Source: Accumulibacter sp. (GTDB lineage Bacteria; Pseudomonadota; Gammaproteobacteria; Burkholderiales; Rhodocyclaceae). From it: a stretch of DNA of 46,766 nt. Of this stretch, positions 29,646-38,065 are shown one piece after another. Position numbers and translations under genes: made by a program. Each line of letters starts with the position of its first letter. The stretch's first letter is position 1. Under the pieces are notes generated by a model that was not told the DNA's origin, searched no databases, and saw only the letters and a list, made by a program, of their open reading frames with translations. The stretch covers positions 3,007-49,772 of the forward strand of contig NZ_JAMTDQ010000112.1 of assembly GCF_023806635.1 (NCBI RefSeq), read 5' to 3'.

Positions 29646-29765
29646 CGAATCGGCGACCCACTGCGCGGCGGCCGCTCGCTGTCGGCCGGCGAGTCAGCGC
29701 GCGGCGCGGCGCCACCCCGGCGCTTGCCGGCCGGCAGTCCCCCGCTTGGCGTAGAATGACGCACC

Positions 29766-30932
29766 ATGGGTTCGACGCTCCTCCCCGACTACGCCGGCGG
29801 CGGCCTGGTCAATCTGATGCAAAGCATCGCTACTGCCTGTGGCAGCGACGAGCGGCGTTATCCGCCACTGGCGGCGTTCGGCTCAGATGCTCTTGCCGGC
29901 GCCCGCAATATCCTCCTGCTGCTGGTCGACGGGCTCGGACTGCGCACGCTGACCCGCCACCCGGGCAGCCCGCATCTGCGGCGCCACCTCGTCGGCAGTA
30001 TGACATCAGTCTTTCCGTCGACCACCGCCAGTGCCATCACGACCGTCATGAGCGGTCTCGCTCCGGCCCAGCATGGCCTCAGCGGCTGGCACATGCACCT
30101 CGACGAGATCGACCAGACCCTGGCCATCCTGCCGTTGACTCCCCGCCAGGAAGCGCCGCGCCTGCCGCCGGAGCAGCTTCCGGCGCAGCTCTTTTCGCAT
30201 GCCTCGCTGTTCGAGGCGCTGCGACGCGAGTGCTGGGTCGTCGCTCCGCGCAGCATCGCCGGCAGCCCGTTCAATGCCTGGCACTCTCGCGGGGCACGGG
30301 TAGCTGCCTATGCCACCTTGCCGGAGATGTACTCCTGTCTTGCCCAGCTCCTGCTCGAGAGCGGCTCGCCACGCTACATCTACGCCTACTACCCCGAACT
30401 GGACAGTCTGTCGCATCACTACGGCAGTGACAGCCGACAGGCGCAACGTGCACTGGCCGATCTCGATGCCGGTTTCGGCGGACTCCTGCGCGTCCTGCGC
30501 GGCAGCAACAACTGGCTGCTGGTCACCGCCGATCACGGCTTCATCGATTCGCCCGCACGGCGGGTCATCAGCCTCGACGATCACCCAAGGCTTGCCGCTC
30601 TCCTGCAGCGGCCCCTGTGCGGCGAGCGCCGGGTTGCCTACTGCTACGTCGCCGAAAGCGACCGGCCGGCGTTTGAGGCCTACGTGCGCCGCCACCTGTC
30701 GCGTGCCGTTCACCTGTATGCCAGCGAGCATCTGGTTGCCGCCGGCTGGTTCGGACCTCCGCCGTGGCATCCACGCCTGCTGTCGCGAATCGGCGACTAT
30801 ACCTTGCTGATGAAGGACAACTGGACGATCAAGGACTGGCTGCCGGGCGAACGGCACTTCGCCATGCTCGGCGTGCACGGGGGCATCAGCGCCAGCGAGA
30901 TGCGCATCCCGCTGATTGCGGCACATATCTGA
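29766..30932 (+). CDS. Alkaline phosphatase-superfamily phosphodiesterase
   Basis: Type I phosphodiesterase/nucleotide pyrophosphatase-like enzyme; substrate unknown. The 388-residue product shows the superfamily metal motifs: ILLLLVDGLGLRTL (about 49-62), SVFPSTTASAITTVMSGLAP with the nucleophilic threonine, YIYAYYPELDSLSHHYG, and LLVTADHGFIDS, with a final GVHGGISASEM. There is no obvious signal peptide or membrane segment, so it is probably cytoplasmic. A TAGAAT hexamer (29752-29757) lies eight bases before the ATG, suggesting a very short leader if it is a -10. GC codon use is like its neighbours. Confidence 0.85.
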   Translation: MGSTLLPDYAGGGLVNLMQSIATACGSDERRYPPLAAFGSDALAGARNILLLLVDGLGLRTLTRHPGSPHLRRHLVGSMTSVFPSTTASAITTVMSGLAPAQHGLSGWHMHLDEIDQTLAILPLTPRQEAPRLPPEQLPAQLFSHASLFEALRRECWVVAPRSIAGSPFNAWHSRGARVAAYATLPEMYSCLAQLLLESGSPRYIYAYYPELDSLSHHYGSDSRQAQRALADLDAGFGGLLRVLRGSNNWLLVTADHGFIDSPARRVISLDDHPRLAALLQRPLCGERRVAYCYVAESDRPAFEAYVRRHLSRAVHLYASEHLVAAGWFGPPPWHPRLLSRIGDYTLLMKDNWTIKDWLPGERHFAMLGVHGGISASEMRIPLIAAHI

Positions 30933-30985
30933 GCGCCAGGCAGACGTGCTGCCAGCCATCCCGGCAACGACAAGGGAGACCGACG

Positions 30986-31363
30986 ATGAACAACGACAAG
31001 ACGGCAACGACCGATCGCCTGATCGCCGATGCCGTGCGCAGCCGCGTGGCGCGTGAGGCTGGCTATCGCGAGCGGGCGCTGAAGATCTATCCCTGGGTTT
31101 GCGGCCGCTGTGGTCGCGAGTTCACCCACCGAAACCTGCGCGAGCTGACGGTCCACCATCGCAACCACAATCACGACGACAACCCCAGCGATGGCAGCAA
31201 CTGGGAGCTGCTGTGTCTCTATTGTCACGACAACGAGCACTCGCGGCAGCTCGACGCAGATGCAGCCCGACAGGCTGGCGTCAGCGCCACGACCGGGGGA
31301 ACGAAGGCACCGGCAACCGGGCAGCCGTTCGCCAACCTGAGGGAACTGCTGAAGAAGGGCTGA
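30986..31363 (+). CDS. yajD: YajD-family HNH nuclease
   Basis: Putative HNH endonuclease of unknown cellular role. The 125-residue product closely follows E. coli YajD: AGYRERALKIYPWVCGRCGREF (about 25-46), LRELTVHHRNHNHDDNPSDGSNWELLCLYCHDNEHSR, and the C-terminal PFANLRELLKK. Two CxxC pairs bind the structural zinc, and the HH/N/H residues form the beta-beta-alpha-metal site. ATG 30986 has AGGGAG nine bases upstream; the frame extends into the upstream gene but that part is not YajD-like. The gap to the next gene is 176 bases. Confidence 0.92.
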   Translation: MNNDKTATTDRLIADAVRSRVAREAGYRERALKIYPWVCGRCGREFTHRNLRELTVHHRNHNHDDNPSDGSNWELLCLYCHDNEHSRQLDADAARQAGVSATTGGTKAPATGQPFANLRELLKKG

Positions 31364-31539
31364 AGGGCCTCGGCGGCTTGCCCGGGTCGCACTTCGCAAT
31401 CTCCGGTAACCACTTCGCGGCAGATCGTCTTGAGGCAGAATCCCGAAGCTGGCCGGCAAAACCGGCCCCCCCGCCCCGGTGTCGCGCGACGCACTGACGG
31501 CACCAGACACCCACGCACGATGCCAAGGATCATGCACCG

Positions 31540-32388
31540 ATGAGCAACCAATTGAGCTTCAGGATTCTGGAAGACATCGCTCGCGACCTCTCGGGTGAGG
31601 TCGTCTCTTTCCCGACCTTTCTCGACATCACCTTCCAGGTTCGCACAGCCCTGAAGAACCCCCAGCTGACAGTGGACGACCTGGGTCGGCTGGTCGCTGC
31701 GGAACCGCTGATGAGCACCAAGGTCATCCGCCTCGCCAACTCGGCGGCGATCAATCGCAGCGGGCGTCCGATCGTCGACGTCAGGAGCGCCATCGCGCGC
31801 GTCGGCATGGAAGCCGTGCGCACGGTTTCGTTTGCCGTGGCCATGGAACAGCTTCTGAATTCCAAGAAGATGGCGGCATTCCAGTCCCTGTCGGGCCGGC
31901 TGTGGGAGCACACGATGCACGTCGCAGCGCTGTCGCGCGTGCTGGCCCGCCGCTTCACCCGCATCAATGTCGACGAAGCGTTGTTTGCCGGCCTGGTGCA
32001 CGACATCGGCGTCTTCTATCTGCTTTCGCGAGCCGTGAGTTTCCCGGAATTGGTAGCCAGTCCACGCGAGCTGCACCAGTTGCTGGCGGACTGGCATGAC
32101 CACATCGGGCATGCCCTGCTCGCGGCAATGGGCATGCCCGAGGAGTTGGTGCTGGTGGTCCAGGAGCACGAACAGGAGCGGCCGGTGAGCAGCCTCTCGA
32201 CGCTGGCCGACGTCGTTTTCGTCGCCAACCGGCTGGCGAACGCCGAACACGGCTGGCGCGACGCTGCCTTCTGCGAGCTGCCCGATGCCAGCATCGCTAG
32301 TGCGTTCTTCGACCGTGCAGCACTGGCGACCGTGCTCTCCGAATCGACCGAAGACGTCGCTTCGCTCAAGGCTGCCCTGAGCGGGTGA
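31540..32388 (+). CDS. HDOD-domain signalling protein
   Basis: HDOD proteins act as non-catalytic or weakly catalytic signalling modules, often in chemotaxis, c-di-GMP or stress pathways. The 282-residue product is a single HDOD domain: VSFPTFLDITFQVRTALKNP, LVAAEPLMSTKVIRLANSAAIN, DVRSAIARVGMEAVRTVSFAVAMEQL and LFAGLVHDIGVFYLLSRAV, where the HD pair is retained. No receiver, GGDEF or HTH domain is attached. An HD-GYP receptor gene lies 800 bases downstream on the same strand, separated by the oppositely oriented rfaE2. Confidence 0.9.
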   Translation: MSNQLSFRILEDIARDLSGEVVSFPTFLDITFQVRTALKNPQLTVDDLGRLVAAEPLMSTKVIRLANSAAINRSGRPIVDVRSAIARVGMEAVRTVSFAVAMEQLLNSKKMAAFQSLSGRLWEHTMHVAALSRVLARRFTRINVDEALFAGLVHDIGVFYLLSRAVSFPELVASPRELHQLLADWHDHIGHALLAAMGMPEELVLVVQEHEQERPVSSLSTLADVVFVANRLANAEHGWRDAAFCELPDASIASAFFDRAALATVLSESTEDVASLKAALSG

Positions 32389-32475
32389 CGTCGCGGCCAA
32401 AGCTGCCGCAAAGCGCGACCGGCAGGCCGGCGCGGCGCGCGGCAAGTCACTCCTGCGCCGTGCTCTGCCAGCGGG

Positions 32476-32985
32476 TCAGAGGCGCCTGATCTTCTCCAGC
32501 AGGCCGCTGGTCGACGTCTGGTGGATGAAGGGCACGGAAAGGACGCGGCCACCCCAGCCGGTGACCTCGCTGTTGCCAACGATCCGCTCGACCGGCCAGT
32601 CACCGCCCTTGACGAGGATGTCCGGCCGACAATCGAGTATCCGTTGCAGCGGCGTATCCTCGTCGAACCAGGTCACCAGGCTCACCGCCTGCAGCGCGGC
32701 GATGATCGCCAGGCGGTCAGCGAGGCTGTTCACCGGTCGCCCCTCGCCCTTGCCGAGGCGCCGGACCGACGCATCGGCGTTGAGCGCGACGACCAGCGCC
32801 GCGCCCAGTGACCGCGCTTCGGCGAGCAGGGTGACGTGGCCCCGGTGGAGAACATCGAAGCAGCCGTTGGTGAATACCAGCGGCCGCGGCAGGCTGGCGA
32901 CGCCCTCCGCGAGCTGTTGTGGCGTGACGATCTTGCGCTCGAAATCCGGCCGCCTTCTCGCGCTGGCGCTGCTTGCCTCGGACAT
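32476..32985 (-). CDS. rfaE2: D-glycero-beta-D-manno-heptose 1-phosphate adenylyltransferase
   Basis: Adenylylates heptose 1-phosphate to ADP-heptose for the LPS inner core. The product is 169 residues from ATG 32985, preceded by AGGAG; it corresponds to the C-terminal half of E. coli HldE. The cytidylyltransferase-like motif LVFTNGCFDVLHRGH (36-50) includes HxGH at 47-50, followed by NADASVRRLGKGEGRPVN and the late GNSEVTGWGGRVLSVPFI. The kinase half (rfaE1/hldA) must be encoded elsewhere, the usual split arrangement in betaproteobacteria. An in-frame ATG at 33027 adds 14 residues with no conserved content. Confidence 0.94.
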   Translation of the reverse strand: MSEASSASARRRPDFERKIVTPQQLAEGVASLPRPLVFTNGCFDVLHRGHVTLLAEARSLGAALVVALNADASVRRLGKGEGRPVNSLADRLAIIAALQAVSLVTWFDEDTPLQRILDCRPDILVKGGDWPVERIVGNSEVTGWGGRVLSVPFIHQTSTSGLLEKIRRL

Positions 32986-33158
32986 GCTTTGCTCCTGAAA
33001 GGCGGGTATCGTACAGGCTTTGGACAAAGCAGCGAAATTTCACCGAACGGAGTGCACAGGACGGGCAAGCCGCGGAGAGGTCCGGGCACGGCAGACCCGA
33101 CGTCGTGCACAGTGTCTTGCCGGTGATCCGGCTTCGTTATCGTTACCAGCCCATCGAC

Positions 33159-36086
33159 ATGCGCCGCCCTTATCCGCTACACATCCATATCTCGACCTTG
33201 TTTCTGGCGTTGATCGTCGGCGTCTGCGCCGTTCTGGCTGGGATTGGCTACCGCTTGAGCAGTTCGCTCCTGCAAAGCTCGGCGGCTGGCCTGACATCGC
33301 GCATCAGCCAGGAGACCCTGCTCGAGATGCGGCTGCTCATCGACCCGGCCCAGGTGGCAACCCGCCTGTTGAGCCAGCAGAGCGTGAGCAGCGCCGGATC
33401 GCTCGCACAGCGGCTGCAGAGCCTGCAGTTCCTGCGCATCGCCCTCGACAGTTCGCCGGCGCTGTCCTCGCTCTACGTCGGTTACGACAATGGTGATTTC
33501 TTCCTGCTCGGACGCATCGGCCACGGCAGTGCCGGTGAGCGAGCGCGCGCGCCGAGCGCCGCACGCTATGTCGTGCAAAGCATCGAGCGGACGACGCCGG
33601 TGGCGCGTGGCGTGTTCATGTACTTCGACGACGAGCTGCGACTGCTGCGACGGGACGACCGTCCCGATTACGCCGCCACCTACGACCCGCGCCAGCGGCC
33701 CTGGTTCACGCAGGCAAGGCATGAGGCCAGACTCGTCGAGACTCCCCCTTACCTCTTCTTCTCGAGCCAGCGGGTCGGCACCACTCTGGCGCACATCGCC
33801 GATGGCGGGCGTGCCGTCGTTGCGGCGGACATCCTGCTGCATACCCTGGGCGAGGCTCTGGCGCGACAGAAGGTGACGCCCGCGACCGCCATCGCGATGG
33901 TCAATGGTGAGGGCCGCGTGCTTGCCTACGAGGAAGCACGGCGCATGGTACTCACGCCCGCCGCCGATGGTGAGCACGCTTCCCTGGCGCGGCTCGACGA
34001 GCTCGGGGTGCCGGCACTGGTCCCGGTGCTCGATACGGTGCGCAACATGCAGGGCCGGCAGACGGCCATGCTCGCCGTCAGCACAGCCGGGCAGGAATGG
34101 CGAGCGTCGGTCGACCGGCTGCTGCTCGAGAGCCCGGTGGAACTGTACATCGTGACCGCCATCCCCGAGGAGGAACTGCTGGCCGGCGCGCTTCGCCTGG
34201 TGCGGCACTCGGCGTTGGCGACGCTGCTCGTCCTCCTGCTGACGGTGCCGTTGACCTGGGCTCTGGCGCAGGCGGTGTCGCGCTCCCTGGGTAGCCTGGC
34301 GGGTGAAGCGGAGGCGATACGGCACTTCGAGTTCGTACGGCCGATCGTCCTGGATTCCTCGATCAAGGAAGTGAGCGAGCTGGCACAGACGATGGACGGC
34401 ATGAAGCGAACGATCCGTCGTTTCGTCGACATCAGCCAGGCGGTCGCCGCCGAGCAGGACTTCGATCGACTCCTGCCGCACCTCCTGGCGGATACCATGA
34501 AAACTGCCGGAGCCGGTGCCGGCATCCTCTATCTTGCCGAAGATGACAAGTTGCAGCCGGCAGCCGCACTGCAGCACGCCGGGCAGGTGGGCGCCGCCGG
34601 GCTGGCAACCGTCGGCATCGGCTGCAGTGGCCCCTTGCTCGGCGACGCGTTGGCCGCCCGGGCGGCGCGCAGCGGCAGGCTGCGGGCAGAGGATCACGCT
34701 GCCCTTGGCCTGACGGAGTGGCGGCAGTTCCGATACGGGATCGCCGTACCGCTGCTCAACCGAAGCGCCGAACTGGTTGGTGCAATGATACTGTTCGGTG
34801 ACGGCGAAACGGATGCCGATCGCCTGAGCTTCGTCAAGGCCCTTTCGGCATCGGCCGCGGTATCGCTCGAGAGCAAGGCGCTGATCAAGGCGCAGAAGGA
34901 TCTCTTCGCTGCCTTCATCCAACTCATCGCCGCCGCGATCGACGCGAAGAGTCCCTACACGGGGGGGCATTGCGCGCGGGTTCCGGAGCTGACCCAAATG
35001 CTCGCCGATGCGGCGTGTGCTGCGAACAGCGGACCCTATCGGGACTTCGATCTCAGCCAGGATGACCGGGAGGCATTGCACGTTGCCGCGTGGCTGCATG
35101 ATTGCGGCAAGGTGACCACTCCGGAGTACGTGGTCGACAAGGCAACCAAACTGGAGAGCATTCACGACCGCATCCATGAAGTGCGGATGCGCTTCGAGGT
35201 CCTCAAGCGCGACGCGGAGATCGACTGCCTGCGAGCCATTGCCGGCGGCGAGGATGCGGCGATCGCAGAGAGCCGGCTGCTCGCCGCGTGGCGGCAACTG
35301 GACGACGATTTCGCCTTCGTCGCCCGCTGCAACGAAGGCAGCGAGTCCATGGCAGAGCACGATGTCGAGCGGTTGCGGACGATTGCCGCCAGAAGCTGGC
35401 TGCGCACGCTCGATGACCGGATCGGGATCGCCCGTGACGAACGCCTGCGCAAGGAGTCGAGCGAGCCCGTGGCGCTGCCGGTTGCCGAAGCGCTGTTGGC
35501 TGACAAGCCGGAGCACCTCGTGCCGCGACGGGAGCAGGACCGGTTCCCCGAGAACAACCGCTGGGGGTTCCGGATGAGGGTCCCCGAACTCCTCTACAAC
35601 CGTGGTGAAATCCACAACCTGTCCGTTGGCCGCGGAACGCTGACGGACGAGGAACGCTACAAGATCAATGAGCACATCGTCCAGACACTGATGATGCTCT
35701 CGCAACTGCCGTTCCCGAAGCACCTGCGTCAGGTGCCGGAGATTGCCGGCGGCCATCACGAGAAGATGGACGGCAGCGGTTACCCACGGCAGCTGCGACG
35801 CGACGAGATGAGCCCACTGGCACGGATGATGGCCATCGCCGACATCTTCGAGGCTTTGACGGCGATCGACCGGCCGTACAAGACGGGCAAGACACTCTCG
35901 GCGGCGCTCGCCATCATGGTTCGCATGCAACAGGAGCAGCATATCGACGGCGAACTGTTCGCCCTGTTCCTGCGCGCCGGCGTCCATCTCGAATACGCCC
36001 GCAGGTTCATGCAGCCGGAGCAGATCGACAGCGTCGACGTCGACGCTCTGCTGGCACGCCTGGAGCCACCGCCAGCCACGGTCTGA
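33159..36086 (+). CDS. Cache-HAMP-GAF-HD-GYP receptor, probable c-di-GMP phosphodiesterase
   Basis: Membrane receptor likely hydrolysing cyclic di-GMP. From ATG 33159 the product is 975 residues. A first membrane segment (about 11-31) and a second (about 350-368, LATLLVLLLTVPLTWALAQ) bracket a periplasmic Cache-type sensor with YDPRQRPWFTQA. A HAMP region and a GAF domain (about 437-600) follow. The HD-GYP domain has HDCGK (His647, Asp648) and HHEKMDGSGYP (His866, His867). About 219 residues separate these motifs, against roughly 65-70 usually: an acidic/helical insertion of about 150 residues (from near KRDAEIDCL to ENNRWGF) splits the domain. The start is uncertain; the frame is open upstream and GTG 33123 is possible. 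Confidence 0.9.
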   Translation: MRRPYPLHIHISTLFLALIVGVCAVLAGIGYRLSSSLLQSSAAGLTSRISQETLLEMRLLIDPAQVATRLLSQQSVSSAGSLAQRLQSLQFLRIALDSSPALSSLYVGYDNGDFFLLGRIGHGSAGERARAPSAARYVVQSIERTTPVARGVFMYFDDELRLLRRDDRPDYAATYDPRQRPWFTQARHEARLVETPPYLFFSSQRVGTTLAHIADGGRAVVAADILLHTLGEALARQKVTPATAIAMVNGEGRVLAYEEARRMVLTPAADGEHASLARLDELGVPALVPVLDTVRNMQGRQTAMLAVSTAGQEWRASVDRLLLESPVELYIVTAIPEEELLAGALRLVRHSALATLLVLLLTVPLTWALAQAVSRSLGSLAGEAEAIRHFEFVRPIVLDSSIKEVSELAQTMDGMKRTIRRFVDISQAVAAEQDFDRLLPHLLADTMKTAGAGAGILYLAEDDKLQPAAALQHAGQVGAAGLATVGIGCSGPLLGDALAARAARSGRLRAEDHAALGLTEWRQFRYGIAVPLLNRSAELVGAMILFGDGETDADRLSFVKALSASAAVSLESKALIKAQKDLFAAFIQLIAAAIDAKSPYTGGHCARVPELTQMLADAACAANSGPYRDFDLSQDDREALHVAAWLHDCGKVTTPEYVVDKATKLESIHDRIHEVRMRFEVLKRDAEIDCLRAIAGGEDAAIAESRLLAAWRQLDDDFAFVARCNEGSESMAEHDVERLRTIAARSWLRTLDDRIGIARDERLRKESSEPVALPVAEALLADKPEHLVPRREQDRFPENNRWGFRMRVPELLYNRGEIHNLSVGRGTLTDEERYKINEHIVQTLMMLSQLPFPKHLRQVPEIAGGHHEKMDGSGYPRQLRRDEMSPLARMMAIADIFEALTAIDRPYKTGKTLSAALAIMVRMQQEQHIDGELFALFLRAGVHLEYARRFMQPEQIDSVDVDALLARLEPPPATV

Positions 36087-36730
36087 ATGGGGGATGTCGG
36101 CCATGCTGCCCTGCAGACACCCGCCGAGGGCGCGTCGGCAGCGAGGCAGGGTCATGAGGCGCCGCCGACAGACCTGGCCGCGCCGCAGCAGCTCAACCGC
36201 GCTCTGGCGTGCTTGCCGCCAGACGCCACCACGCACCGGGCTGTGATCCGGCAGGTACCCGTCGCCCGCACGCTACCGACCATCAGGCAGGTTATCGACA
36301 GCAGGGCAAGCGCTCGTGCTGCGGCCGGCATCCCGACGACTGTCAGGATTCTTTACAGCTGCCCAGTGGCCAACGACGCGCACCTCGATCCCCTGGCGCC
36401 AACGTCCTGAAGAATAAGCAGAACTGATTTACTGGCATAGATGTTGCTTATTCAAATTCGCTGCAACGTGCGCCTGTCTGTGCGCCGTCGCGGTGGACGA
36501 AGGTCGGCGACGGAGCGCACGGCATCGTAGTCTGACATCGCCGGACACCACCCCTCCGGGATTGCGCCCGACATTGTTCAAGTATTTGCCGCTGAACGGT
36601 TTCCAGCTGCGGATGGAGGTTCCTGGCGGCACCAACTGTTGTCCGACATCGTCACCGCCGAGGGCCTGAAGTACCCTCGGCGAGAGCAGGGCCGAAGTTG
36701 GACGCGACGCGACAATCATTAGTGATATTG
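36087..36730. other. Region without a convincing gene, carrying several inverted repeats
   Basis: A 107-codon open frame starts directly at the HD-GYP stop (36087-36410), but its product shows no motif and I do not call it. After it comes an AT-rich patch (36411-36460) unlike the surrounding DNA, then GC-rich sequence. Inverted repeats: GAATAAGCA 36412-36420 with TGCTTATTC 36445-36453; a bulged 12-bp stem between 36480 and 36520; and a perfect 9-bp stem CGCCGAGGG 36656-36664 with CCCTCGGCG 36674-36682. No T-run follows any of them. It may hold an untranslated RNA, a decayed mobile element or the leader of the next gene. Confidence 0.5.
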
Positions 36731-36976
36731 ATGATGGAATGCCTTTCTGATCTCGTGATGGAATCCTCGACCGGTCCAAGAAACACCAAGATTTGTGTCA
36801 AGTGCAAGCAGGAGAAGCCCGTGCTTGACTTCCACAAGAATGCGCGCAGTTCGGACGGTTTGCATTCCTATTGCAAGGAGTGCAACAAGGCACAGGCCCT
36901 GGCGCACATTCGTGCCGAAAAAGCCAGGAAAGCACTCCTGCGCGCCGCCAGGAAAGCAGCCGAGAACAGCCAGTGA
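36731..36976 (+). CDS. Small zinc-ribbon protein
   Basis: Function unknown. The product is about 81 residues from ATG 36731; ATG 36698, 36734 and 36758 are alternatives and none has a clear ribosome binding site. The core, ICVKCKQEKPVLDFHKN then GLHSYCKECNKAQ, is a CxxC...CxxC zinc ribbon of the type at the start of many phage and mobile-element HNH nucleases. Here the HNH part is missing; after the second CxxC comes a short basic helix (RKALLRAARKAAENSQ). It could be a stand-alone nucleic-acid-binding protein or a truncated remnant. Flanking AT-rich DNA supports possible acquisition. Confidence 0.65.
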   Translation: MMECLSDLVMESSTGPRNTKICVKCKQEKPVLDFHKNARSSDGLHSYCKECNKAQALAHIRAEKARKALLRAARKAAENSQ

Positions 36977-37049
36977 TCGCCGCGGAAACGGCCGGTCGGA
37001 CGACGACGCCGGTACGCGTACGGCTCGCCGCCGTCTCGCTCTCGCTCTT

Positions 37050-37949
37050 TCAGGGTTCCCAGTATCGCGGGTCGCCGAAAGTCCTCTTGGCATGGTCGAT
37101 GAACAGCCGGACCCGCAACGGGAGGTGTCGCCGCTGCGGAAAGACGGCATGGATGCCGACGGCTGGCGCCGCGTAGTCGTCCAGCACGGACACGAGATCT
37201 CCCCGCCGCAGGTCGTCTCCCACCTCCCACAACGAGCGCCACGCCAGCCCCTTGCCGGCGAGTGCCCATTCGTGCAGGACGGCGCCATCGTTACACTCGA
37301 AGTTCCCCGAGACCTTGTGGTTCACGGCCTCGCCAGCAGGCGTCGCGCGCAGTGCCCAGCCCCGCTGCTGCCCCAGAGAAAGGCAGTTGTGGCGCGCGAG
37401 ATCGGCGGGAGTCGCGGGAATTCCGTGGCTTTCCAGGTAGGACGGGCTACCGACGACCAGACGCCTCATCTCGCCAAGCTTGCTCACCGCCAGGCGCGAA
37501 TCGGCCAGCTCCCCAATCCGCACTGCACAGTCGACGCCCTCGTTCACGAGGTCGACGAGCCGATCGGTGAGATCGAGGCGAACGCTGACCTCCGGATTCG
37601 ACTGCATGAACGCCGCCACCTGCGGAGCCACGTGGCGCCGCCCGAAGCCGGCAGGTGCCGACACCCGCAAGTGGCCACGGGCCTGAACGCCTCCGAGTGA
37701 AACCGCCGCCTCGGCATTCGCCAAGTCGTTGAGGATCCGCTGACAGTCCTCGAGAAAGGCCTGCCCTTCGAAGGTCAGCGACAGTTTGCGCGTCGTGCGC
37801 AGCAGCAGCTTGACGCCAAGGCGTGCCTCGAGGGCATCGAGGCGCCGCCCGATCACCGCCGGTGTGACCGCTTCGAGTTGGGCTGCGGCTGACAAGCTGC
37901 CACGTATCGCCGCATTGACGAAGGCCTCAATCTGCTTGAGATGGTCCAT
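37050..37949 (-). CDS. LysR-family transcriptional regulator
   Basis: DNA-binding regulator, probably of the divergent malate synthase gene. The product is 299 residues from ATG 37949 (MDHLKQIEAFVNAA); ATGs at 37961 and 37991 are alternatives. The N-terminal winged helix (about 1-60) shows GSLSAAAQLEAVTPAVIGRRLDALEARLGVKLL; the effector-binding domain follows with HLRVSAPAGFGRRHVAPQVAAFM and FPQRRHLPLRVRLFIDH at the end. This resembles the CrgA/YafC-type subgroup of LysR proteins. An inverted repeat lies between it and aceB. Confidence 0.91.
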   Translation of the reverse strand: MDHLKQIEAFVNAAIRGSLSAAAQLEAVTPAVIGRRLDALEARLGVKLLLRTTRKLSLTFEGQAFLEDCQRILNDLANAEAAVSLGGVQARGHLRVSAPAGFGRRHVAPQVAAFMQSNPEVSVRLDLTDRLVDLVNEGVDCAVRIGELADSRLAVSKLGEMRRLVVGSPSYLESHGIPATPADLARHNCLSLGQQRGWALRATPAGEAVNHKVSGNFECNDGAVLHEWALAGKGLAWRSLWEVGDDLRRGDLVSVLDDYAAPAVGIHAVFPQRRHLPLRVRLFIDHAKRTFGDPRYWEP

Positions 37950-37984
37950 TGATGAATTCATTACCCAGAGTAAAAGATACTTTG

Positions 37985-38026
37985 ATTCCATTCGATCTTA
38001 TCTTTGCCCCGCGCGTCGAATAGAAT
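37985..38026. promoter_or_regulatory. Inverted repeat between lysR and aceB, candidate operator
   Basis: ATTCCATTCGA (37985-37995) and TCGAATAGAAT (38016-38026) match as an inverted repeat at 10 of 11 positions with a 20-base spacer. The pair lies 36 bases upstream of the LysR start and 40 bases upstream of the aceB start, in an AT-rich stretch. Two half-sites around two helical turns apart are compatible with binding by a dimer or tetramer of a LysR protein. Assignment to this regulator is inference. Confidence 0.55.
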
Positions 38027-38065
38027 TCTTGCACTGCATCATAACTCATCGACAGGAGCCGCCCA

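Noticed and set aside
33177-36236. Minus-strand open frame of about 1000 codons
   Set aside because: It is antisense to the HD-GYP receptor, whose motifs are clear; the antisense product is rich in Arg, Gln, Leu and His with no domain, a common effect in high-GC DNA.
36087-36410. 107-codon frame starting immediately after the HD-GYP stop codon
   Set aside because: Adjacency is suggestive, but no ribosome binding site, motif or domain was found, and the composition is not clearly coding.
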